NCBI GenBank assembly: GCA_964606885.1
Contig: CAZSHB010000006.1
Coordinates: 1 to 64,000, forward strand
DNA: 64,000 nucleotides
Origin: CAZSHB01 sp964606885
GTDB taxonomy: Bacteria; Babelota; Babeliae; Babelales; CAIQNR01
Direction of reading: 5' to 3'
Below the pieces are notes generated by a model. The model was not told the DNA's origin, searched no databases, and was given only the letters and a program-made list of their open reading frames with translations. Shown in pieces: positions 1 through 8,017 of this stretch (position 1 is the stretch's first letter; every line of letters begins with the position of its first letter). The translations under genes and the position numbers were made by a program.

Positions 1-30
1 GATCACCAAGATCTAATGCGAGTATCTTCA

Positions 31-60
31 TAAAGACTTTTTGTCCTAACAATGTATAAT
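31..60 (+). promoter_or_regulatory. candidate promoter of the alanine-type symporter gene
   Basis: A consensus -10 box TATAAT lies at 55-60, about 50 bases before the ATG. The matching -35 position (about 31-37) is AT-rich and poor, so only the -10 is convincing. The rest of bases 1-110 holds no gene I can support; the left edge may contain the tail of an upstream transcript. Confidence 0.35.
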
Positions 61-110
61 GTTGTGTTGAAAAATCAGTATAAAACCTCTTTTAATAAGA
101 AGGAAATAAA

Positions 111-1436
111 ATGATACAGCATCACATTATGGCTGTGCGAGACATTGTTTGGTCCTTACCCTTTTTGGGCTACATCGTAGCTGTTGGGTGCGCCTTAACG
201 CTCGCCTTGCGTTTTGTTCAGTTTCGTTGTTTCTTTCAAAGTTGGAAGTTGGCTTTAGGTGGTGACAAGTCTGCCGGATCCGGTTCTGGGGATATGTCTC
301 CGTTTCAAGCATTCTTAAACGCTCTCAGTGTATCTATAGGTAATGGTGCACTTGCGGGTGTGGCAACTGCCGTGTATATGGGTGGGCCGGGCGCTGCATT
401 TTGGATGTTTATTATCGGTTTACTTGGTATGGCTCTTAGATTTGCAGAAGTATTTTTGGGAGTTTCGTTTTCCCTTCTTGCTTTGAAATCAGCAAAGCAC
501 ACGCTTGGCGGACCGTTCTTATATATTAATCAGTTACCATGTGGAAAATTTTTAGCATATACGTATGCGGTTGCATGTTTGCTGTACGGGCTTATGAGTG
601 GTAACGCGATGCAGTGTAACTCTATTGCAACAGCATTAGCGCAAAGCGCTAATATTCCTGTAACCATTACTGCAGGCTTGCTAGGTCTTTTTGTTTTATA
701 TGTGCTTCTTGGTGGTGCAAAACGAATCGTTAAAATTTCTGAATTTATTGTGCCTTTTAAAGTTGGTTTATTTTTTAGCTCAATGTTGGTTGTGCTGGTT
801 TATTATTGGACAGCATTGCCTGCCGCATTTGCTTTAATTATAAAGGGTGCGTTTGAACCGCAAGCGGTGATGGGTTCTGTTGTGGGGGTGTCGTTGCAAC
901 GAGTGTTTGCAGTGTCTGTGTCTCGAACCATTAACGCAAGCGAGTCTGGCTTGGGAACAGCAGCTGTTTTTTACGGAAACACGGGCAGTACACAACCGTT
1001 ACATGACGGGATCACCAGTATGTTAAGTACCTTTATTAGTAACAACTTAGTGTCATGCATGGTTGCTCTTACTATGGTAGCAAGTGGTGTATGGAATGGT
1101 GGCCTTGATGGTGCAGCCATGGTTGTTGAAGCGTATAAGACAGTCTTTGGTGTCTGGGGTGGCGTGATTGTATCAGCCCTTTCTCTATCATTTGGTTTGG
1201 GTGTATTTGTTGCATACGGTTACATTACTCGTCAATGCTGGTTATATGTTACTGGTGGTCGCTTCGAACGGGCTTTTGTGGCTGTGTTTGTAGGCATTTC
1301 GGTGCTTGGATCTTTAATGAGTATTCAAGCAGTATGGGCATTGGTAGATGTTGGCGTTGCGGCATGTCTCTTTATTAACTTAACAGCGCTTTTATACTTG
1401 ATACCGTATACACGAGCACACGCACTACGGAGTTAA
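111..1436 (+). CDS. sodium:alanine symporter family (AGCS) transporter
   Basis: Predicted inner-membrane carrier of 441 residues that would import alanine, glycine or a related amino acid with Na+ (or H+). It has about ten hydrophobic segments. The family signature near residues 65-115 is visible as LSVSIGNGALAGVATAVYMG followed by GGPGAAFW and a conserved RFAEVFLG helix, and the central N-A-S-E-S-G-L-G motif (about 271-278) is present. Length matches the family (about 440-480). The ATG is preceded by AAGAAGGAAA at good spacing. It sits 6 bases before murE, so the two are probably co-transcribed. An amino-acid importer suits a host-dependent cell; the exact substrate cannot be read from sequence. 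Confidence 0.88.
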   Translation: MIQHHIMAVRDIVWSLPFLGYIVAVGCALTLALRFVQFRCFFQSWKLALGGDKSAGSGSGDMSPFQAFLNALSVSIGNGALAGVATAVYMGGPGAAFWMFIIGLLGMALRFAEVFLGVSFSLLALKSAKHTLGGPFLYINQLPCGKFLAYTYAVACLLYGLMSGNAMQCNSIATALAQSANIPVTITAGLLGLFVLYVLLGGAKRIVKISEFIVPFKVGLFFSSMLVVLVYYWTALPAAFALIIKGAFEPQAVMGSVVGVSLQRVFAVSVSRTINASESGLGTAAVFYGNTGSTQPLHDGITSMLSTFISNNLVSCMVALTMVASGVWNGGLDGAAMVVEAYKTVFGVWGGVIVSALSLSFGLGVFVAYGYITRQCWLYVTGGRFERAFVAVFVGISVLGSLMSIQAVWALVDVGVAACLFINLTALLYLIPYTRAHALRS

Positions 1437-1442
1437 TTTTTT

Positions 1443-3020
1443 ATGACAATCAAACAGGTTATCTATCCCGTTACTGCACATACTGATCATGTCGGCCAAG
1501 GTTCTACCTTTGTTGTGATTAAAGGTGAAAAACAGGATGGTCTTAAATATCTATCAGTAGCGCTTGAAAAGGGCGCTACTACGATAGTTCTTGAACGTGA
1601 TCATGAACTATCTCTTGAGCAGATGGAGCTTATAAAAAAGTATCATGCGCATATTGAGTATGTTGAAAATGCTCGCATAGCGCTTGCAGAACTCAGCGCG
1701 CAGGCTGCAGGGCATCCCGCAGAGAAATTAAAAATTATAGGAATAACAGGTACTAAGGGTAAAACCACGATCTGTTCTATGATGGCCCATATGTTAACTA
1801 TGATGGGTAAAAAGACTGCGGTATTAACGACTGCATTTACGGCTATTAATTTAGGAAGAGATACTTGTTGTGGTAGCAAATCAAAGCCGCAACAAGAAAA
1901 ATCTTGTAACGATGGTGATGCGTCAGATTCGTGTCATACAGATGCTTGTCCGTTGCATCTACAAACGGGTCCTGATTATGGTGGGCAGGAAAAGTCGTAC
2001 ACGCAGATTATGCCGTCTTCCTTAACAACTCCACAACCAGATTTTCTGCATCACTTTTTGAAAAAATGTGTAGAAGGGGGTGTTGAGTATGTGGTGATGG
2101 AAGTTGCGGTGCAAGCGCATACATTCCATAGATTGGATGGTATTACTTTTCAGGCAGCGCTTTTTGCTAACTTAGATCAAGAGCATGCGGAACATTATCC
2201 AACGATGGAAGCTTACTTTCATGAGAAGAAACGACTGTTTGGGTTAGTCACTCCCGACGGTGTGCGCGTGGCTAATAATGATGATGCATACGCTCGTAGA
2301 TTGGTGTCTGAATATCCGGATGTCGTTACCTATGCGCATCAAGGGCAACAAGCTGATTATCAGTTTTCTGTTTTAGAATCTGATTGGGATATGCAAACAG
2401 TTGCTATCACACATCACAACAACCGTGTTGAAACGACGTTTACGGGGTTTCCTGGTGAACATAATGCTTCTAATATGGTTGGTGCGTATGCAGTTTTAAA
2501 AGAAATGGGCTTTAAGGTTGATTTGATGGTCGAAGATGGCGTTGCGTTTCCAGCAATTGCAGGTCGTTTAGAACCATACCTGTTGCCTAATGGTGCATGC
2601 GCTATTATTGATTATGCTCATACAGCAGGTTCTTTTGAAAAAGTTTTATCATTTATTCGTCCGCGTACTAAAAACCTGATTGTGGTTTTTGGTGCTGGCG
2701 GTGGTAAAGATAGTAAAAAAAGACCGCTGATGGGGGCAGTTGCAACAGCGTATGCTGATCTTGTTGTGGTGACGGATGATAATCCTCGGTTTGAAGACCC
2801 GGCAACTATTGCAGCACAAATTGTTAGTGGTGTGCCTTCAGAACATGCTCATAAAGTTATGGTTGAGCATGATCGGGAAACTGCCATTAGAAAAGCGTAC
2901 GCGCATTCTTCTATGGGGAGTGTAATTGTGCTTTTTGGCAAGGGGCCAGATGAGATTCAAATTGTTGAAAATCAACGAATTCCTTTTAGCGAGAAAGAGA
3001 TTCTTTTTAGCTTGGTATAA
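1443..3020 (+). CDS. murE: UDP-N-acetylmuramoyl-tripeptide synthetase (MurE), meso-DAP type
   Basis: Cytoplasmic ATP-dependent ligase that adds the third amino acid to UDP-MurNAc-dipeptide in peptidoglycan synthesis. The N-terminal Mur domain (about 1-95) is followed by the P-loop GITGTKGKTT at 100-109, a central domain with LTTPQ and an N-L-D-Q-E-H motif, and a C-terminal domain with DNPR at 446-449. In this family DNPR marks meso-diaminopimelate specificity. At 525 residues it is slightly longer than E. coli MurE (495), mostly because of a Cys-rich insertion at about 137-188 containing six cysteines. That insert is unusual (see findings). It follows the symporter by 6 bases. Confidence 0.9.
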   Translation: MTIKQVIYPVTAHTDHVGQGSTFVVIKGEKQDGLKYLSVALEKGATTIVLERDHELSLEQMELIKKYHAHIEYVENARIALAELSAQAAGHPAEKLKIIGITGTKGKTTICSMMAHMLTMMGKKTAVLTTAFTAINLGRDTCCGSKSKPQQEKSCNDGDASDSCHTDACPLHLQTGPDYGGQEKSYTQIMPSSLTTPQPDFLHHFLKKCVEGGVEYVVMEVAVQAHTFHRLDGITFQAALFANLDQEHAEHYPTMEAYFHEKKRLFGLVTPDGVRVANNDDAYARRLVSEYPDVVTYAHQGQQADYQFSVLESDWDMQTVAITHHNNRVETTFTGFPGEHNASNMVGAYAVLKEMGFKVDLMVEDGVAFPAIAGRLEPYLLPNGACAIIDYAHTAGSFEKVLSFIRPRTKNLIVVFGAGGGKDSKKRPLMGAVATAYADLVVVTDDNPRFEDPATIAAQIVSGVPSEHAHKVMVEHDRETAIRKAYAHSSMGSVIVLFGKGPDEIQIVENQRIPFSEKEILFSLV

Positions 3021-3104
3021 TGTGAGATTCTTTACAAAGTTGGACTACGAGGTACTATTGAAACCTATGCTAACTACTTTTGTTTACTTAACGGAGTTTT
3101 TTAT

Positions 3105-5075
3105 ATGATGCATCTTTATCCTGCATTATGTGCAGTGACTGCTTTGGGAGCACTTGTTGTTGCTACCCTTTTTTTCAAAATTAATAGTCAGAAAGTGACT
3201 GACAAAAAAGCACTAAAAATTTCCGATGCTATTCGGCTTGGTGCGATGACCTTCCTTAAAGAAGAATACAAAGTTATTGCTGCAGTTATTCTGCCTGTAA
3301 CAGCTTTGATCTACTGGTTTGTAGATCCTGTTTCAGCAACGATCTTTATTTTGGGATCATGCGTATCATTATTGACCGGTCTTATTGGTATGCGCGCAGC
3401 AACATCTGCTAACGTGCGTACAACTATGGCTGCAAAAGATGGTGGCGAACATGCTGCCTTCTTAGTGTCATTCTTTGGCGGCGGCGTGATGGGTTTTGCT
3501 GTTGCAACGTTTGGTTTATGTGGTATTAGCTTGATTCTCTACTTCTTTTCAGAAGCGAGCAATTTAGTTATGTACCTCACTTGCTTTAACTTAGGTGCAA
3601 GTTTAGTAGCATTTTTTGCGCGTGTTGGCGGTGGTATTTTTACCAAGTCTGCTGACGTAGGTGCTGATTTAGTAGGAAAATTAGAAGCGGGGATCCCAGA
3701 AGATGATCCTCGTAACCCGGCTGTGATTGCTGATAACGTAGGTGACTGCGTGGGTGATACTGCAGGTATGGGTGCAGATATTTATGAATCGTACGTTGGT
3801 GCGATGGTTTCTTCGATGATTTTGGCAGTTATGCTCTATCCTGGCCAAGCAATTTACTTAATTCTTCCTGTTGTTTTAGCTGCTATTGGTTTGGTTAGCT
3901 CAGTGCTTGGATTAGTTTCAAATTTAGTATTCCGTTTTGCGCCTGCAGCTATGTTGCGTAACGCGACCTATGTTGCGATCACTGCTTATTTGGCTGGTGG
4001 TTACTGGTTCTTAGGTTATGGTGACCTTCCGTTCCATTTATTCTGGGCAATGATTATTGGTTGCATATCAGGTATGTTGATTGGTTTAGTAACAGAATAT
4101 TATACAGGTTCAACACCTATTCATCGTCTTGCGCAAAGTTCAGAAACGGGCGCAGGGACCAATATTATTTACGGTCTTTCTATTGGTATGGAATCAGTAG
4201 CATTACCTGTTGTTCTTTTGGGATCAGCAGTATTAGGTTCTTTTGTGTATGGTGGCGGTAATTTGTATGGTGTTGCTATTGCAGCGCTGTCTATGCTTGC
4301 AACCGTTGGTATAACCATGACGGTGGATGCGTATGGACCAATTGCGGATAACGCAGGTGGTATTGCTGAAATGGCCGGATTTGGTAAACCAGTTCGCGCA
4401 ATTACGGATAAGTTAGATGCATTAGGTAATACAACGGCCGCTATCGGTAAAGGTTTTGCTATTGGGTCTGCAATGATGACTGCACTAGTAATGTTTGCTG
4501 CGTATGCTGAAAAAGCTAACTTGGCAACGATTAACGTTCTTGACCCATGGGTATTAGTAGGTCTGTTCTTTGGTGGTATTATGCCGTTCATGGTTTCTGC
4601 TATGACTATGCGTGCGGTAGGTAACTCTGCATGGCAAATGGTACAAGAAGTTCGTCACCAATTTAAGACAATTAAAGGTCTTATGGAAGGTACTACAGAA
4701 CCTGATTATGAACGTTGTGTTGCGATTAGTACTCGTGCTGCACTACGTGAAATGCTTATGCCGGGACTTTTAACTGCAGGTATGCCTGTAGTTATGTTCT
4801 ATACTTTAGGTGTGCCTGCTCTTGGCGGTATGCTTGTAGGTGCCACGCTAAGTGGCGTATTGTTGGCTTTAATGATGGCAAACGCTGGTGGTGCATGGGA
4901 TAATGCTAAAAAATATATCGAAGCTGGCGCGCATGGCGGTAAGGGCTCAGATGCTCACCGTGCTGCGGTTGTTGGCGATACTGTTGGCGACCCATGTAAA
5001 GATACTTCAGGTCCAGCACTTAACATTTTGATTAAGTTAATGTCTGTTGTAGCCTTACTCTTAATTTCTCGTTAA
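3105..5075 (+). CDS. hppA: membrane-bound K+-stimulated pyrophosphatase, H+ or Na+ pumping
   Basis: Integral membrane enzyme (656 residues, about 16 helices) that hydrolyses pyrophosphate and pumps H+ or Na+ outward. The substrate-binding loop is clear: KSADVGADLVGK, then EDDPRNPAVIADNVGD and the second Asp-rich motif VGDTVGDPCKDTSGPA near the C terminus. The segment GNTTAAIGKGFAIGSA has Ala where K+-independent enzymes carry Lys, so K+ dependence is expected. The ion pumped cannot be assigned. SD-like ACGGAG precedes paired ATGs at 3105/3108. A good terminator follows. The pump would recycle pyrophosphate from biosynthesis into ion gradients that can feed the Na+/H+ symporters found elsewhere in the window. 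Confidence 0.95.
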   Translation: MMHLYPALCAVTALGALVVATLFFKINSQKVTDKKALKISDAIRLGAMTFLKEEYKVIAAVILPVTALIYWFVDPVSATIFILGSCVSLLTGLIGMRAATSANVRTTMAAKDGGEHAAFLVSFFGGGVMGFAVATFGLCGISLILYFFSEASNLVMYLTCFNLGASLVAFFARVGGGIFTKSADVGADLVGKLEAGIPEDDPRNPAVIADNVGDCVGDTAGMGADIYESYVGAMVSSMILAVMLYPGQAIYLILPVVLAAIGLVSSVLGLVSNLVFRFAPAAMLRNATYVAITAYLAGGYWFLGYGDLPFHLFWAMIIGCISGMLIGLVTEYYTGSTPIHRLAQSSETGAGTNIIYGLSIGMESVALPVVLLGSAVLGSFVYGGGNLYGVAIAALSMLATVGITMTVDAYGPIADNAGGIAEMAGFGKPVRAITDKLDALGNTTAAIGKGFAIGSAMMTALVMFAAYAEKANLATINVLDPWVLVGLFFGGIMPFMVSAMTMRAVGNSAWQMVQEVRHQFKTIKGLMEGTTEPDYERCVAISTRAALREMLMPGLLTAGMPVVMFYTLGVPALGGMLVGATLSGVLLALMMANAGGAWDNAKKYIEAGAHGGKGSDAHRAAVVGDTVGDPCKDTSGPALNILIKLMSVVALLLISR

Positions 5076-5104
5076 TATTCTCCAGATTTTTCTTGAGTAT
5101 GAAG

Positions 5105-5146
5105 CGGCGTCTATCAATCTAATTGGTAGGCGCCGTTACTGTTTTT
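5105..5146 (+). terminator. intrinsic terminator after hppA
   Basis: A 14-bp stem beginning CGGCG at 5105 and closing with CGCCG at 5135 (two G-U pairs, 3-base loop) is followed by a short T run at 5142-5146. It lies 30 bases past the hppA stop codon. Confidence 0.8.
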
Positions 5147-5223
5147 AGCCAAACACTTAATTTTACTAGGCTGTTTCAAGTAGTCTTGATGCCATGGTTT
5201 TCATGGTATAAGGGGGATTGCAC

Positions 5224-5937
5224 ATGAAGTATATCAGTCTGGTAGTGAGCTTTTGGCTGTTGTTTTTTTTATCGATAGTAGACGCTACTACTCATGAGCG
5301 TTCGCTTATTTTGGATCTGCATGAATCTGTAGAAGAACCTACTGATTCTGTGGCGTCTTTAAAACGACTACAACAAGCTTTACATGTTCTTAATCTGATG
5401 GAAAAAGCAGGCACTTTGGTTATCCCATTGGATCTTGAATGCCAAGAGCGGGCACTTAGTTGGTGTGACACAACGTTTCATAGTACGCAGATGGTGATGT
5501 GTATCGATCATTTGTGTATTCAGAAAAAGCTTGAACCGTTGTTTTGTGTGTGGAGTTCGCTGATATTTTCAAAACACCTTAAAAAGTCAGTGTTACTTCA
5601 TGAATTTACTAAAGCAGTTATTGTGTTGTTGTATGCATCATTAAAAGAACATTTTGCGGTAGTAGAACAGAAAGTGCTGATGCGTGCTTCTTTTGAAATG
5701 AAACATTTAGATACGCTCTCACTTGAAGAACTTTTAGTGATTTTAGACTTATTGGTAGATGAAATTCCTGATTTTTTAGAAAAGATTGAGTTAACTAATC
5801 AGACACTTACGTGGCACGAGTGGGCAAAAAAATATTGGTTAATAGCGCCTGTTAGTGCCGTGATTGCAGGCATTAAAATCTATCTTTCGTATTTGGTAAC
5901 TTATGGCGAAACTAAAACGCAGGGTGGTCAAGTATGA
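5224..5937 (+). CDS. exported protein of unknown function, upstream of MltA-like gene
   Basis: Not recognised. The 237-residue product begins with a signal peptide (MKYISLVVSFWLLFFLSIVDA) and ends in a second hydrophobic segment (about residues 205-225), so it is probably periplasmic with a C-terminal membrane anchor. The middle is Leu-rich and helical. I chose the ATG at 5224 because AGGGGG lies 7 bases upstream; a TTG two codons earlier has no better support. The stop overlaps the start of the lytic transglycosylase gene by 4 bases (ATGA), which suggests translational coupling and possibly a wall-related role. Confidence 0.7.
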   Translation: MKYISLVVSFWLLFFLSIVDATTHERSLILDLHESVEEPTDSVASLKRLQQALHVLNLMEKAGTLVIPLDLECQERALSWCDTTFHSTQMVMCIDHLCIQKKLEPLFCVWSSLIFSKHLKKSVLLHEFTKAVIVLLYASLKEHFAVVEQKVLMRASFEMKHLDTLSLEELLVILDLLVDEIPDFLEKIELTNQTLTWHEWAKKYWLIAPVSAVIAGIKIYLSYLVTYGETKTQGGQV

Positions 5938-7022
5938 AAAAAAAGATAGCTCTCTTATGTGCCAGTGCTGGTATGTTGGCACACGCGCAATCGCACAAAT
6001 TATTTAAACAAGAGTATAAACCGCTTAAAGGTGAGCCGTTGGTCATGGATACACAAGCATTGACGCTTGTGGCTGATGACACGGCACATTTTTTAGAAAA
6101 AGTTCCCGCAAGTAAATACACGCAGGTAGATAATGGTGTTTTTGATCATCACGCTATTACGTTGGTAGATGTACAAGAAACTGCGGCCTTTATAGCGCGT
6201 GTGGGTAAGCAGCGGCCTGAGTTATTAAAAAGTCCGTGGTTTTACAATGAGTATTTTGATTTTTATCGATGGTACGCCGATCCGCAAGCATTGGTCAAAA
6301 TGCCACCGATGCCACGTGGTTGGGGTGCGCCGCCTGAATATATTCGTACTACTAAATATAGATCATGCAAAGTGTATGGTTCACATACAAAGACAAAAAA
6401 ATATACGTATCCCTTATATGCTGTACCGACTGATGAAAAAAATAAGACACCAAGTCAGGTACGTGCTGAACAAAATAGTTTGGCGCGTTTTAAGTATACG
6501 CGCTCACAAATTCTTGCAGGTGCTTTAGAAAAAACTGGTTTAACAACAGCGTTAGCTTGGGTTGACGAGCAAGAGTATAAAGAATTTGTTATGCAGGGTA
6601 GCGTTAAAGTTGCATTTGATGACGGTAAAGAACAGGTGCTGCGTGTTGCGGGCAACAATAGTAAAGATCGCATCGACAGTTATTGGTTTGCAAGCCCTGT
6701 AGTGTATAAAGATCCGCGCCGTTCTAAATTTCCTTTAAAGGTGGAACCACAGCCGGGCGTATCATTTGCGGGTAACACAAAAGATTTAGGGTTTGGAAAA
6801 GTAATTGCGTTGCGTGGTTGGAATACACAGACGGAACAGCTAGAAACAAGAATAGGCCTGCTGGTCGATACGGGGACAGCGTTTACAGATAATCTGTATC
6901 AGCTGGATATTTTTACGGGATACTTCGACTCTAAAGCGGAGTATCATAAAAACACTATTGGGTATCCGCACACGGCGCAGGCCTATATTCTTATCAGGAA
7001 TAAGAAAAAGTTTCGGTTATAA
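5934..7022 (+). CDS. MltA-like lytic murein transglycosylase (3D domain)
   Basis: Probable periplasmic enzyme that cleaves peptidoglycan between MurNAc and GlcNAc. It has a signal peptide (about 1-18, ending AHA) and the MltA core: YPLYAVP near 140, ALAWVDEQEYKEFVMQGSVK with DDGKEQVLRVAGNN near 210-240, and a C-terminal 3D domain with DTGTAFTDNLYQLDIFTG (about 311-328) holding the conserved acidic residues. At 362 residues it matches MltA (about 365). There is no lipobox Cys after the signal, unlike E. coli MltA, so it may be soluble. It overlaps the upstream orphan gene by 4 bases. Assignment rests on motif recognition; a diverged 3D-domain protein is the alternative. Confidence 0.72.
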   Translation: MKKKIALLCASAGMLAHAQSHKLFKQEYKPLKGEPLVMDTQALTLVADDTAHFLEKVPASKYTQVDNGVFDHHAITLVDVQETAAFIARVGKQRPELLKSPWFYNEYFDFYRWYADPQALVKMPPMPRGWGAPPEYIRTTKYRSCKVYGSHTKTKKYTYPLYAVPTDEKNKTPSQVRAEQNSLARFKYTRSQILAGALEKTGLTTALAWVDEQEYKEFVMQGSVKVAFDDGKEQVLRVAGNNSKDRIDSYWFASPVVYKDPRRSKFPLKVEPQPGVSFAGNTKDLGFGKVIALRGWNTQTEQLETRIGLLVDTGTAFTDNLYQLDIFTGYFDSKAEYHKNTIGYPHTAQAYILIRNKKKFRL

Positions 7023-7025
7023 ATG

Positions 7026-7553
7026 TTAGATCTTGAATGTTGTTTTTACAAAGGTAACGAGTGCAGCTTTTTCTTGAGCACCTGTTTTTTGATCAACAAC
7101 TTGTCCGTTTGCTCGGTAGACCAAGGTTGGCAAGTATTCAATAGGCTTAGCAATTAGTTGTAGTTCTTCAACGCGGTCCATAACTTTTTTGTTACCAACG
7201 TCGATACTGTAAAACGTTACTGCAGGAACTGCTTGAGCAACATCACCATAGAAACCATTCATATATTGGCATGCACCACACCATGGAGCATAGAACTTTA
7301 TGACTGCAGGCATTGTGTCTTGAGCGAGTTGATTAACTTGTTCAATGGAGGTTATTTCTGTGTAAGCGGTTTGTTTTGGGGCAGAATCGTCGCTGCTTGA
7401 TGTCACTTCTATGATTTCTTCTTGCGCGATTACTTCCATCGGCGTGTCTTGTTGTTGGCCAATGATCATCGGTATTACTTTAAAAATACCAACGATAATA
7501 AGAACAGCACCTACGCATACAGAGACAACCGTAACAAGTGATTTATTTTTCAT
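7026..7553 (-). CDS. membrane-anchored thioredoxin-like protein
   Basis: A 175-residue protein with one N-terminal transmembrane anchor (about 8-30), an acidic linker, and a thioredoxin domain from about 65. The active site reads APWCGACQY, so the redox pair is CGAC, and a cis-Pro (YLPTL) is present. It should face the periplasm, reducing or oxidising exported proteins. Several neighbouring secreted proteins are Cys-rich and are possible clients. The 3' end converges on the MltA-like gene with 3 bases between stop codons and no terminator. SD AAAAGGAAAAAG precedes the ATG. Confidence 0.82.
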   Translation of the reverse strand: MKNKSLVTVVSVCVGAVLIIVGIFKVIPMIIGQQQDTPMEVIAQEEIIEVTSSSDDSAPKQTAYTEITSIEQVNQLAQDTMPAVIKFYAPWCGACQYMNGFYGDVAQAVPAVTFYSIDVGNKKVMDRVEELQLIAKPIEYLPTLVYRANGQVVDQKTGAQEKAALVTFVKTTFKI

Positions 7554-8017
7554 ACTTTTTCCTTTTTTAATAAAACTTTTGTAGAGGTTAGTATAGAAAT
7601 GTTTGAAAATCTAGGGTCACTATTCGAAAATTATTCTAATTTACCAGATGCTATTAATGTATAGTGCATTACTTTTTTTGATATATAGATGGTTGACTTT
7701 CTTAGAGTAAGCTCAGTAACTGCGAAATTCTTATGTTTTCTGTTTGTCACGGAAACAGTCAAAATAAACCGAGAAATTGAAGAATATTTTTTTTAAAAAA
7801 AACTAATATTTTTATTTGATTACACGTATGGAAATCGGTACAGTAAGTCATCCTTAATAAGCATTGCACTTTTCATATTGTAAACTTTTTATTTTTTTTA
7901 ATACAAAAGTGAAGCATGAAAACTATGATGTTTAAAACGATGGTAGCATAAGAATTAGGGAAGGTTTTTGCTATGGAAAAAGAAAAAAATTATGCACATG
8001 ACAAGAAAGGAGTGCGT
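7554..8017. other. intergenic region between divergent trx and nrdA
   Basis: This 464-base AT-rich stretch separates the divergent thioredoxin and nrdA genes. It has T-rich and A-rich runs (around 7785-7815 and 7885-7905). A weak promoter-like TTGCAC at 7864-7869 faces nrdA. I looked for paired NrdR boxes and for a conserved RNA fold and saw neither clearly. The last 45 bases contain an in-frame ATG at 7973 that could extend NrdA by 15 residues. Confidence 0.4.

Noticed and set aside
3016..3021. Perfect TATAAT near the end of murE as an hppA promoter
   Set aside because: No acceptable -35 lies 16-18 bases upstream, so it may be chance in AT-rich coding sequence.
2926..3108. 60-residue frame over the murE-hppA junction
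   Set aside because: Overlaps the conserved end of murE in another frame and has no SD.
4169..4591. 140-residue leftward frame inside hppA
   Set aside because: Antisense to a highly conserved gene with no SD or motif.
7554..8017. Possible NrdR boxes or riboswitch ahead of nrdA
   Set aside because: No paired 16-base boxes or conserved fold could be seen; only AT-rich runs.
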